Assembly: GCA_025765615.1 (NCBI GenBank)
Contig: JAIVFJ010000123.1
Span: 124,001-188,000, forward strand
Reading direction: 5' to 3'
Source of the DNA: Zopfochytrium polystomum
Lineage: Eukaryota; Chytridiomycota; Chytridiomycetes; Chytridiales; Chytridiaceae
Length of the DNA stretch: 64,000 nt
Both the position numbers and the translations under genes were made by a program. Numbering within the stretch: position 1 is the stretch's first letter; every line of letters starts with the position of its first letter. Shown piece by piece: positions 21,564 through 30,799 of this stretch. A model generated the notes under the pieces. That model saw nothing but the letters and a program-made list of their open reading frames with translations. It was not told where the DNA came from and did no database searches.

Positions 21564-21921
21564 TGTTATGAATCACCCTCTGGAAACCTCTGGAACCTTC
21601 TAGAACATTCCTTCATGGAACCTTCTGGAACCTTCTGGAACCTTCTAGAACATTCCTTCATGGAACCTTGTGGAACCTTCTGGAACCTTCTTTGCTTTCC
21701 TGACTTGTCTTGTTGTCATTGGTATCATTGGTATCATTGTATTACTAATTGCTCTTTCTGGAACTTTCTTTGAGTCTTGACAAGGAAGACTCTCAAAAGG
21801 TATAAAAGGGGGATGGGGGACCTGTCCCATCCCTCAAGTGAATTATTGTTTCCAATACAATCATCACTCCTCTCAGTTCCTTCTCTGCCTTGCCTTGCCT
21901 TGTCCTGCAATGTTCCTGACA
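21564..21921 (+). repeat. gypsy 5' LTR
   Basis: TGTTATG...CTGACA, with tandem GGAACCTTCTGGAACCTTCTAGAACATTCC motifs near the 5' end (heat-shock-element-like alternating GAA/TTC) and a TATAAAAGGGGGATGGGG promoter box near 21800. Confidence 0.95.
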
Positions 21922-21961
21922 TCATAATTCACTTCACCCTCTCCCACTACTCTCTGCCATC

Positions 21962-22885
21962 ATGTCTGACCCAAACAACACCTTCCCTGATGCAACTGCC
22001 TTCCAAGCCTTGATGGACCAATTACAAGCCCTCTCAAGACAGACACACCAACTTCAAGAACAAGTCCTTCACCAGCAGCACCAGCTTCAACAACAACTTC
22101 ACCAACAAGAACATCAAGCTCTTCCCCTGCCTCAAGCCAACCAAGCAAGAGAGCCCAAGGTTCCCAGCCCTGACAAGTTCACTGGGCTGGCCAAAGACCT
22201 TAGGAACTTCATGGCCACTGTGGAGAATGTCATCCTTCTCCAACCTTCAAGATTTCCCAGTGAGCAAGTCAAGGTTCTTTTCACAAGCACCCTCCTGTCT
22301 GGTCAAGCTCAATCATGGTACAGATCTCTCCCAAGCACACCCACCACCCTGCAAGAGCTCTGGGAAGGGCTGGAGGCTACCTTTGGTGACCCCTACGCAT
22401 CTTGGACAGCAAGATCCAAGCTCAAGCATATCAAGCAAGGAAAGCAATCTTGTGTGGCCTACACCAACCAATTCAAGCAACTAGCCAGAGACTCTGGATA
22501 CAATGATGCAGCTCTGATGGAGCTGTACCATGATGGTCTCCATGAGTCCATCCAAGACCTGCTCTCCCAGTCTCCGCACATCCCTGAGACCTTGGAAGAG
22601 TACATTCTCCTTGCCATCAAGATTGACAACAGACTCTACTCCAAGAGGCTGAAGCAAAGACAAGTAGGAACTACATCAAGACCTACCCCAGTTCCTCAAG
22701 CTCTCACAGTTCCTGAACCCATGCAAGTGGATGCAGTTGAGACACTTCCTAAGGGTCCTCTGAGCCAAGAGGAGAAAACAAGGAGGGCCCAGCAGGGACT
22801 GTGTTTTTACTGTGGCTCCAAGGAGCATGCTGTCAAGGACTGCCCAAAGAAGAAGCACCCAAACTCCCAGGTCCAGGCTCACTGA
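21962..22885 (+). CDS. gypsy gag, 307 aa
   Basis: Starts 40 bp after the 5' LTR (MSDPNNTFPDATAFQALMDQ). A Gln/His-rich coiled region follows, then a capsid-type core (KFTGLAKDLRNFMATVENVI, SWYRSLPSTPTTLQELWEGL, FKQLARDSGYNDAALMELYH) and a CCHC zinc knuckle CFYCGSKEHAVKDC near the C-terminus. Gag forms the virus-like particle and binds the element RNA. The frame is fully open. The pol frame overlaps its 3' end in the -1 frame. Confidence 0.9.
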   Translation: MSDPNNTFPDATAFQALMDQLQALSRQTHQLQEQVLHQQHQLQQQLHQQEHQALPLPQANQAREPKVPSPDKFTGLAKDLRNFMATVENVILLQPSRFPSEQVKVLFTSTLLSGQAQSWYRSLPSTPTTLQELWEGLEATFGDPYASWTARSKLKHIKQGKQSCVAYTNQFKQLARDSGYNDAALMELYHDGLHESIQDLLSQSPHIPETLEEYILLAIKIDNRLYSKRLKQRQVGTTSRPTPVPQALTVPEPMQVDAVETLPKGPLSQEEKTRRAQQGLCFYCGSKEHAVKDCPKKKHPNSQVQAH

Positions 22886-24396
22886 GGGGCAATTCCCTGG
22901 ACCCTCCTCCAAGCTGCCCCTGTTTCATCACCACCACCAGCACCACAAACACCTCAGATTCCAAGCCCCACCAACTCACCATGGATGTCAAGATTCAACT
23001 CTCACCCAAGTCAACCATCACAACCAAGGCCCTTATAGACTCTGGATCATCCTGCAACATCATTGATGCCACCCTTGCCAAGTCTTGTGCCATTCCTACG
23101 ATCAAGAAATCCACACCCCTCAAGGTCCACTTTGCCAATCATGCTCTGTTCAAGGAAATCAGCCATGAAACCAAGCTAAACCTCCACATCCAAGACTTTC
23201 CACCATCCATGGTCAACCTGGAAGTATTGGATCTTGGCTCACCCACATTCTCTGTCATCCTGGGATTACCATGGCTGCAAGCCCAGAACCCTGCCATTGA
23301 TTGGGTCACTGGTCAAGTCCAACCTCCACCAATTGGAACAGTCACCCAAAACTCAAGTCAAGCCTCCAAGTCTCATGCTCTCAAGTCCCTGATTCAAGGC
23401 TCTCAGCCTAGTATCCAAGGTCAACCACAAATGACAGCTCCAGTATCAGCCTGCAGCTCACAGATCCCAGCCAAGATTCAAGTTTCACAGTTCACAGTTC
23501 ATAGTCAAGATTCCAGCACAGCTCATAGAGCTCACAGTCATGGCCAAGTCTGTAGTTCACAGAACCCACAGTCAAAGCTTCAAGTACCACAGTTCACAGT
23601 CCAAATTCAAGATTCAAGCTCCACAGCTCACAGTCTTTGCCAAGAACAGAACCCTCAGTCAAAGATTCAAGAATCACAGTTCCCAGTCAACAATTCAAGC
23701 CCCACTGCTGATGAGCACAGAAGGACAGACCTTGCACCTGAAGTGGGAGATGGTTTCACCCCACCATCCAAGACACACCTTTCACTGCTTCCTGACAGTG
23801 TGTGGGCCCATGCTATTTCCAAGGACCCCAAGCCTCACAAGATTCAAATCAGCCAAGAAGAGGAAAAACTTGAGATACTCAAGACAAGGCATGATGCAGC
23901 AACAGCTGGACACCCAGGAGAGCACAAGACATATGAGCTTGTTTCCAGAGACTTTTACTGGCCAGGCATGAGGAAGAACTTGCAGTCCAAAAGACCAAGT
24001 CCCAAGCTAGACAACCTCAAGTTGAGACCTTTCAAGATCTTGGAGCAAATCAATCCAGTCACCTTCAAGCTGGATCTCCCTGCATCCATGAAGATCCACC
24101 CAGTTTTCCATGTCAGCCTTTTGGAGAAGTTTGTGGCCAATTCCATTCCAGGCAGAGTTGTTCCTCCTCCTCCTCCAGTTGAGGTAGAAGGTGAAGAGGA
24201 ATTTGAGGTTGAACAAATCTTAGATGCCAAGTGGTTTGGAAGGACACTCAAGTTCCTTGTTAAGTGGAAGGGTTACTCAGATGCTGACAACACCTGGGAA
24301 CCTGAGTCAAACCTCACTCACTGCCAAGACCTTCTGCTCAAGTTCAAGACCAGGTACCCCACCAAGTTGCAGAAGAGGCCTAAAAGGGGGAGATGA
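22801..24396 (+). CDS. gypsy pol remnant: retropepsin - partial integrase - chromodomain
   Basis: Open frame overlapping the end of gag in the -1 frame, which suggests frameshift expression. It has a retropepsin with ALIDSGSSCNIID (catalytic DSG), then a long Ser/Gln-rich repeat-like stretch (SQFTVHSQDSS and similar). Next is an integrase H2C2 zinc-binding segment, HDAATAGHPGEHKTYELV then FYWPGMRKNL, joined directly to the integrase tail and a chromodomain (FLVKWKGYSDADNTWEPESN). Everything from reverse transcriptase to the integrase DDE core is absent, yet the frame stays open. The deletion is therefore in frame and the product could still be made. Chromodomains target chromoviruses to heterochromatin marks. 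Confidence 0.88.
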   Translation: MFLLWLQGACCQGLPKEEAPKLPGPGSLRGNSLDPPPSCPCFITTTSTTNTSDSKPHQLTMDVKIQLSPKSTITTKALIDSGSSCNIIDATLAKSCAIPTIKKSTPLKVHFANHALFKEISHETKLNLHIQDFPPSMVNLEVLDLGSPTFSVILGLPWLQAQNPAIDWVTGQVQPPPIGTVTQNSSQASKSHALKSLIQGSQPSIQGQPQMTAPVSACSSQIPAKIQVSQFTVHSQDSSTAHRAHSHGQVCSSQNPQSKLQVPQFTVQIQDSSSTAHSLCQEQNPQSKIQESQFPVNNSSPTADEHRRTDLAPEVGDGFTPPSKTHLSLLPDSVWAHAISKDPKPHKIQISQEEEKLEILKTRHDAATAGHPGEHKTYELVSRDFYWPGMRKNLQSKRPSPKLDNLKLRPFKILEQINPVTFKLDLPASMKIHPVFHVSLLEKFVANSIPGRVVPPPPPVEVEGEEEFEVEQILDAKWFGRTLKFLVKWKGYSDADNTWEPESNLTHCQDLLLKFKTRYPTKLQKRPKRGR

Positions 24397-24754
24397 TGTT
24401 ATGAATCACCCTCTGGAAACCTCTGGAACCTTCTAGAACATTCCTTCATGGAACCTTCTGGAACCTTCTGGAACCTTCTAGAACATTCCTTCATGGAACC
24501 TTGTGGAACCTTCTGGAACCTTCTTTGCTTTCCTGACTTGTCTTGTTGTCATTGGTATCATTGGTATCATTGTATTACTAATTGCTCTTTCTGGAACTTT
24601 CTTTGAGTCTTGACAAGGAAGACTCTCAAAAGGTATAAAAGGGGGATGGGGGACCTGTCCCATCCCTCAAGTGAATTATTGTTTCCAATACAATCATCAC
24701 TCCTCTCAGTTCCTTCTCTGCCTTGCCTTGCCTTGTCCTGCAATGTTCCTGACA
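24397..24754 (+). repeat. gypsy 3' LTR
   Basis: 358 bp, same as the 5' LTR by eye. It is preceded by the polypurine tract AAAAGGGGGAGATGA and followed by the CAGCC duplication. Confidence 0.95.
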
Positions 24755-25546
24755 CAGCCTGGCAAAGCTATCTCATTGGGAAGTGAGATCAAGCGCGTGC
24801 GGCGGTTGGCCACCCCCATGGATCAGAACTCAACACCGCGGGCGATGTCAATTCAGCCGGACCTCAACACCCCAGCAGATGGCAAGTTCTACCGACATTT
24901 GGTAGGATCAATAAATTGGCTTGCGACCATGACAAGGCCAGATTTATCTTTCTCTATCTGTGTTCTTTCGCGATTCATGTCAGAACCTCGACGCCATCAC
25001 CTCATCGCGGCAGAATGAGTGGCACAGTATGTTGCCACCACAGCAGAGTCCGGCATCTTTTACCCCCAGGACTCTAACCTCAGACTCATTGGGTACTTGG
25101 ACTCCGATTGGGGGTCTGACACAGACTCGTGACAGTCAACCACAGGCTACATTTTTACGCTCAGTGGGTCGGTCATCAGTTGGAAGTCAAAGCTTCAACC
25201 GACCATCGCAACATCAACAATGGAAGTGGAATACATGGCATTGTACTTTGCAGTGCAGGAAGCAGTTTGGCTTCGCGGATTGCTCGGACGGTTTGGTCTC
25301 CCACAGCAGGGGCCAACAGTGATATATTGCGACAACACAAGCGCGATCGCCATCGCGAAAACCCCCGAGGCACACGAGCAATCCAAGCACATAGAGATTA
25401 AGTACCACTTCATTCGCGAACGTGTTGCGAACAAGGAAGTGGAAGTACGACACATCAGCACCACGGAGATGGTGGCTGATCCACTCACAAAAGGAGTGAA
25501 CAGGCCTCGGATGACGGAATTCAAGAAACTTATCCGGATAGTTTAG
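24755..25546 (+). pseudogene. copia RT end and RNase H after the gypsy insertion
   Basis: Resumes where 21563 left off. It contains FYRHLVGSINWLATMTRPDL then SICVLSRFM, a frame change near 25015-25210, then VEYMALYFAVQEAVWLRGL, YCDNTSAIAIAKTPEAHEQS, KHIEIKYHFIRE and the terminal MVADPLTKGV. It is the copia RNase H, non-functional because of the frame change and the insertion. Confidence 0.88.
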
Positions 25547-25631
25547 ACACGTGTTCCGGCCTATGCTTGTCAATTTTTTTTTTTTGTTTTCTTTGACCTC
25601 TTTCCTTTATTGAATGCTGTGCCAGGGGGAG

Positions 25632-25911
25632 TGTTGGAATTTGGGCAGACAGAATTTTGGGAGGATTTGTCTGCTGAACGGCACTTGCACTTGGTAAAGT
25701 GCAGAGTGGCCCAAGCATCCTCAAAATTTGGGGAAGTGTCTTTCCTCCTGGGCAGTATAAAAGGCAGTAGGGTGTAGTAGGGAAGCAGTAGTGAAGAGAA
25801 CAAGAACCTCATTGAATAAAGGCCCCTCTACACTAAAATCCGCCTCCAGTCCTTCACAATCCTTGTACGCGGTCACCCCGCTACACTGCTAGTGGGTGCG
25901 AATTCCCATTA
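25632..25911 (+). repeat. copia 3' LTR
   Basis: 280 bp after a CAGGGGGAG purine tract. It is the same sequence family as 11278-11556. The right end (CCATTA before TGGAC) was fixed by comparison with the solo LTR, whose target duplication defines the boundary. Confidence 0.9.
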
Positions 25912-26217
25912 TGGACTCCCACATGAGATTTTGCACTACTCACCAACTCTGATAAATCCTACAACAGCTTCTCACACTCGTCATATTCCTCCTCAGTTCC
26001 TGATGCTCTCATGGATGTGATTATGTCCTTTTCAAACGCCTCCATGAGCTTGTCAAAACGATGCTGACAAGCCAGTCCATCTGGTTGTTTCCAACCCTCC
26101 CGCTTATCAAGGCTTGCAGGTCTTCGCTTGATAACTTTCCAATATGCTAAAATGCTGACTTCCTCACTCGCAAACAAAGGATTCCCGTTGATTTCCGTAA
26201 TTGGACAAAGTTGAAGA
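25912..26217 (-). pseudogene. Myb/SANT-like protein, N-terminal piece
   Basis: Minus-strand reading QLCPITEINGNPLFASEEV, AYWKVIKRRPASLDKREGW, CQHRFDKLMEAFEKDI then ASGTEEEYDECEKLL. Next comes an in-frame TAG and DLSELVSSAKSHVG up to the copia LTR. Spaced Trp, a Cys-x2-Arg-Phe block and a Ser-Gly-acidic stretch are typical of Myb/SANT-like DNA-binding domains. Together with the coiled-coil piece at 19339-19648 it forms one gene split by the retrotransposon nest. The in-frame stop may be an older or later lesion. Confidence 0.6.
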
Positions 26218-26968
26218 CTGAAACCACTGGCAGTGCTACCGCGTGCGGTTGTTGAATATTTTGTTTCTACATGTATTGTGGTTACTGTTCAAAACCGAAC
26301 AGAAGGCCTTTTTTGGATTTGCACACAAAAATCTGCACAGTTGAATCTGCGCAGTACTTTCTCTTAATAAACACGTGATCTGTCATATTCCCTGGGCTGC
26401 CTTATCACCTTCACTCTCTGCCGTCCAACATTCTTGTCGATAAGCTTCAACTGTCAGCTCCACCTGCAGCTCAACAAGTAGCCACTTGCTCTAAGCAACA
26501 GCAGCGCATTGCAGCACCACCCAGGCAGCGGTGAGCCCGCAACAAATAGACGCTCCACGTGGCACACAACACTGATAGTAATGCAGTTCTCCTTTGAGCT
26601 GGTCGTGGAAGTGAGGGATAGGTGCCTCTCCACCACCATTCGGCCACAGACCAATCCCTTGCCTCATCGCGTCTCACCACCTAGCTGTGGCAGTCGCTTG
26701 CACGGCAGCCGAATCCTCACACAATTTGTGTCTGCTCTTCTATTTGTGTTCGATTTTCGACGGAAAGGACAATATTTACTGAAAGTCAGTTGTTTGACAG
26801 TTGGTGGCTCATCCGCCCCACATGGGCTCCTTGATTTGATTTTTCCGTCACGTGCACGGACATTTGGGCTCGCAGTTGCCTTTTTTGGTTTCTTTTCCTT
26901 TGCGGAAACCGCAAGTAAAACGCTCAAGGCCAACACAAAAGAAACAAATAAACAAACGACACATCATA
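26218..26968. other. intergenic, upstream of the beta-lactamase-like gene
   Basis: Short open frames on both strands without motifs. No gene, repeat or RNA recognised. Confidence 0.5.
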
Positions 26969-28973
26969 ATGACGACCGCCGCCTCATCCAAGTCGACGCC
27001 GTCGACCCCTTCGCCGTCCAAGTCCATCTCCGCGTCGCTCCTCGTGGCCACGGTCTTGGCGGGCGTCTCAGCCTGGGCGGCGTCGAGGTAGAGAGAGCTA
27101 GGCGTGGGATGATGTTGATCGTGCTTCCAGCGAAAGAGGGGACTTGGATCGTAGCGTCGGAGCGATCACACCGCCTCCCTAACCACAAATCAAATCCGCA
27201 AGATACTTTCTCGGCGGCGTAGCCCTTCCTGCCTCATGCAAGGTGAGAGGCAACACCACTGATGGAAGTCACCCTGCTCCGGAGGCTGAGAATCCCCTTT
27301 CGCTTACCAAACCGCAGCTCTTTCGGCTGGGCTGCCCGCCCGTCCTGCCCAGCCGCGGATTCGTCCACCCGGAGCACAAGTATATCGAGCCTCTTTTCCA
27401 CAAGATCTTTGTCGAAGGCGACGACGTCGGCGCAAGCTTTACGGCGTACGGTTAGTTGATCCCGTCCAAACACCTGTTTCTTTGATCCCTGATCTCCCTT
27501 GCTTCCCCCGTCACAAACAACAAAAGTCGACGGTGTTAAACTCGCCGAACTCTACGGCGGCCACACCGACAAAACCTACACGACCCCCTATACCGAAGAC
27601 ACCCTCCAACTCGTCTTCTCCTCCAGCAAGATGGTCACCACCTTTGCCGTCCTCTCTCTCCTCGACCGCGGCGCCATCCCGAGCCTCGACGTCAAAGTCG
27701 CAGACTACTGGCCCGAGTTCGCCGAGGGCGGCAAGGAGAACGTCACCATCTCCCAGCTGCTGTCGCACCGCGCGGGCCTGCCATTCTTGGACCCGGAGCG
27801 CGCGCCGGGGGTGAGGGAGCTGGCCGATTTGGACGGGTTGGCGAGGAAGATTGCGGGGCAGCCGCACGCGTTTGGAGGGGAGGTGCGCAGCGCGTATCAC
27901 GCGTTGGCGGGTGGGTGGTTTGTGAACGAGTTTGTGAGGCGCACGGACCCAAAAGGACGCAGCATCCGATACGTCGTGCAGTTGAGTAGTTAGTCTTCCT
28001 TTTCCCTTGCTCCATCTCGCTTGAGCTTCTCTAACGCTCGGCTACACTCGCTCAGGGAAGACATTCTCCCCATCATCTCCTCGTCAAGCCCCCCCGAGCG
28101 CCCATACGAATTCTACCTCGGCCTGACCGACGAACAGTACCCAACGCTCATCCCCCGCGTCGCGCCCGTGATCGGCCTCTCGATGCTGCAATCTCTCTTC
28201 AACCTCTTCGTTCCGCACAGCATCCAGCACGCGCTCGGCGCCGTGCCCATCTCGGCCGTCATGTTCGACGCCATCATGGACCCTACCTCGATCTGCACAA
28301 AGGCCTTGTTCCGGTCCGGCCCGACGTTCGACCCGACGTGGAAGCAGTTCCCGGAGACGTACAACAACGAGTATATTTGGCGGTCGGAGAACCCCTCGTT
28401 TGCAGGGTTGACGAATGCGAGGACGGTGAGATTTGGGGCGGTGGAAGTCGGAGGGGCGAAGGGAAAAGTCTGTGTGGGCTTGTTTGTTAATGCATCACTG
28501 AAAACTCCATGACAGCTCGCCCGCCTCGCCGCGTTCATGGTCCACAACGGCACTCTCGACGGCGTCACCCTCTTCCAGCAGTCGACCATGCGGGCGGCGC
28601 TCGAGCTGCAGGACTCGCGCATGGACGACGTCTTGCAAATGTACTTTGCCATCACGAAAGCCGGGTGGGGCAGCTTCGACACTCAGTTTATCAACGGCAC
28701 CACATTCTACGGGTGGAGCGGGTCGGGCGGATCGATTATTCTGGTGAGTGTGAGGGAAATTGGGGACGTGAATGCGCAAAGATTATCGTAGTGTGCTCAT
28801 TCAATTGTTGTAACACAAACAAAAATCAACACAATCAGTGGAGCTACGAGCTGAACCTGGCAGTCTCGTACGTAATGAACGTCGGTCACTTTGAAATGCT
28901 CGGCGACAAGCGCAGCCGCACGATTGTCGAGGGTATCGTGAATCATCTGAAGAGCTTGAAGGCGACTGCTTGA
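26969..28973 (+). CDS. serine beta-lactamase-fold hydrolase (LACTB/esterase class), 7 exons, 492 aa
   Basis: Proposed exons: 26969-27087, 27203-27242, 27318-27450, 27527-27980, 28056-28425, 28516-28743, 28839-28973. All are GT..AG with matching phases (1479 nt with the stop). The exon 4 donor is GTTGAG. An N-terminal hydrophobic stretch (about residues 20-39, SASLLVATVLAGVSAWAA) is a signal peptide or anchor. Then come PSRGFVHPEHKYIEPLF and the VDGVKLAELYGG strand typical of PF00144. The nucleophile motif SxxK is SSSK at about 129-132. The second motif is Tyr-His-Ala (about 221-223) rather than the usual YxN. The third is GWSGSGG near the C-terminus. This class includes class C beta-lactamases, DD-peptidases and eukaryotic LACTB-like hydrolases. 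The substrate cannot be predicted; an esterase or peptidase role is more likely than drug resistance. Confidence 0.8.
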
Positions 28974-29214
28974 TTGGGTTATATACGAGGAAGAACAACA
29001 ATCATGAAGATCCAGTCGGGTTGGAGTGGAGTAGAGAGCATAGGGGGCCTCATTGTCGTATGAATAGCAAGCGTCGTGTTTCAACCATCGTTCGTTCATC
29101 ATGCACCGTTTTCACTTCTCACGGCAAACCAGTCCGCCATTTTGGAGAAGGAAAGACGCAGCATGGCCTACACAAAATGGCCAAGCCACCGCACCCGCCC
29201 ATCTCGTCCTCTCC
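28974..29214. other. intergenic, no gene seen
   Basis: 3' flank of the hydrolase gene. Nothing recognised. Confidence 0.5.
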
Positions 29215-29661
29215 CCTCCGTGCTCGCGATCGCGATCTGAAGCTACATTGAATTCAACACCGAGCGCTTTGCAGCCGCATCCCTCCTCCGCCTGCATCAA
29301 ATACAGGCGGTATCCTTCCTTGCTGGGCAACAGAACACCGCTGACCGCAGCCAGCAGTCGGGGGCACGTCAGTGTGTTGCAGTGGTGGAAAGACAGCGGT
29401 CTGCCACTCGAGTACGACACCGCGGCGGCTGCTTCGCAAGAAGGAAAACTCTTCGTTCTGCAATGGTGGAAAGACAGTGGGCTTGCCTTGGACTGGGCTG
29501 GAGTCCGCTTGGAGGACCTGTCGCACACCAGGGTCCTTGACAGGTGGGAGGAGTCCGGGCCATTTGAGGAATGGCTGAACAGCCACGATGGGCGGCAAGA
29601 GGCCTTGAGGAGTGTCAACTCAAGCAAGATGAGGAGCCCCTGCGTGCTGCCTCTTATTTAG
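29215..29661 (+). pseudogene. Trp-Trp repeat protein fragment
   Basis: A decayed N-terminal signature at about 29218-29300 (VLAIAI, stop, then ERFAAASLLRLHQIQAVSFL) is followed by SRGHVSVLQWWKDSGLPLEY, a second repeat VLQWWKDSGLALDW and the C-terminal module VLDRWEESGPFEEWLNSH. Most central repeats are missing. Confidence 0.75.
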
Positions 29662-30185
29662 GAAGGACCGACATCTTGCAGTGGTGGAAGGACAGCGGAC
29701 TCCAATTGAAACGTAACGGCACTGACCGCTGCCAGCAGCCAGGGGCACGTCAGCGTGTTGCAGTGGTGGAAGGATACTGGTCTGAGTACGATAACACAGC
29801 AGCGCTGTTTGCGTCGGAAGATGGAAAACTCGATGTTCTCCAGTAGGACAGCGGCCTCGAGATCCGGTACGACGCTCGCGCAATGGACGCAGCCAGCATA
29901 CACAGCGGGACGCACACACTCCAATGGTGGAAAGACAGTGGATGTGAGCTCCGGTACACAAGAAACGCTGTCAGAGTTGCCACCAGTGACGTTAGGGTCG
30001 AAATCCTCCAGTGGTCGTCGCACACCAAGGTCCTCGACTGGTGGGAGGGGTCCGACCTGTTTGAGGAATGGCTGAAGCGGCACGGTGGAGGGCGAGTGGC
30101 TTTGGCGGACGTCCTTATGCGTCTAAGTTTCCTTCGAAACCGCATGCCGTCAAAAAATGGTGGCAGGACCGGTGTTCGGCATTGA
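29620..30185 (+). pseudogene. Trp-Trp repeat protein fragment, second
   Basis: Reads PLRAASYLGRTDILQWWKDS, later LDVLQ-stop-DSGLEIRYDARAM, LQWWKDSGCELRYTRNAV and the C-terminal KVLDWWEGSDLFEEWLKRHG. Several frame changes and a stop replacing Trp-Trp make it non-functional. Confidence 0.72.
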
Positions 30186-30249
30186 ACGCGATCTGCATGT
30201 AACTGCACATATTCGACATAAATACAAAAATGCGGTCAAGTCACCTACT

Positions 30250-30345
30250 TCTGCTACCCGTCTCCCGATCGCGATCTGCGGCAACATTGAATGCGACAAC
30301 GAGCGCTTTGCAGGCAACTGCAGGCAGTTTCCTTGCTCGGCGAAA
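30250..30345 (+). pseudogene. relic of a Trp-Trp repeat N-terminal signature
   Basis: TRLPIAICGNIECDNERFAG resembles VLAIAI.SYIEFNTERFAA at 29218 and the family signature AIAICTHT.SPRDRFAAASL. Only this block is recognisable. Confidence 0.4.
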
Positions 30346-30375
30346 AACAGCGAATGTACAGCTACAACGAGTATT

Positions 30376-30461
30376 TCCGATGGAACGTCTTCGAACGATT
30401 TTGCGCTCCCAAAGGGAAATGCCTTAGCAGGGCACCGCGTTAACCACTCCACCAACAGGAC
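30376..30461 (-). pseudogene. tRNA-Ser(GCT)-like relic
   Basis: On the minus strand TG + GTG + GAGTGGTTAA + CGC gives a D arm with an A-box. GTGCC-CTGCTAA-GGCAT gives a fully paired anticodon arm with anticodon GCT (plus complement 30426-30428). CCC-TTT-GGG gives a long variable arm, as in serine tRNAs. The T arm has the TTCGAA loop but a mismatched stem, and the acceptor ends do not pair. It is a dead tRNA gene or the head of a tRNA-derived SINE. Confidence 0.5.
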
Positions 30462-30799
30462 GGCAAGACTATCTCTGACATTAACTATTACGTTTTGTTT
30501 TCATTCCGTCACGATAGCATATCGGTATCGTGGCCTACCAATGAGGTCGAAATAGACGCCCGTGAGGACAAGCTATTGGATTCACGATACGTGTTTTTCG
30601 TGGCACGCAAAGCCAGCCAATTATAAACTTCACTAAAGTGAGGAAACGTGCATCACCGCAAGGTCCGCATGAAGGTCAAGCGAAGTGATGCGAGTTGGAT
30701 TTGCTTTTATTGATACTGACGACTCACCATTCCGCAGACCACCCTTCCACTCCGCTCGGTGTTTTCCAAACGCTCGCACCCTGTTCGGATTGCCAGAAT
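30462..30799. other. intergenic, no gene seen
   Basis: 3' flank of the minus-strand repeat gene. Nothing recognised. Confidence 0.5.

Larger units (their letters stand above)
21564..24754 (+). mobile_element. Ty3/gypsy chromovirus, young, internally deleted (non-autonomous)
   Basis: 3191 bp with two 358-bp LTRs (21564-21921, 24397-24754) that appear identical when read side by side. CAGCC is duplicated on both sides (21559-21563 and 24755-24759). Inside are an intact gag, a retropepsin, a partial integrase zinc-binding segment and a chromodomain. Reverse transcriptase, RNase H and the integrase catalytic core are missing. Matching LTRs and an intact target duplication mean recent insertion, which must have relied on enzymes of a full-length relative. 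Confidence 0.93.
19957..25911 (+). mobile_element. Ty1/copia element, 5'-deleted and interrupted by a gypsy element
   Basis: Order along the plus strand: integrase (from 19957), reverse transcriptase (to 21563), inserted gypsy element (21564-24754), RNase H (24755-25546), polypurine tract and 3' LTR (25632-25911). The 5' LTR, gag and protease are gone, replaced by the lone gypsy LTR at 19649. Frame changes and a TAG make pol inactive. The 3' LTR is the same family as the solo LTR at 11278-11556. Confidence 0.9.
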
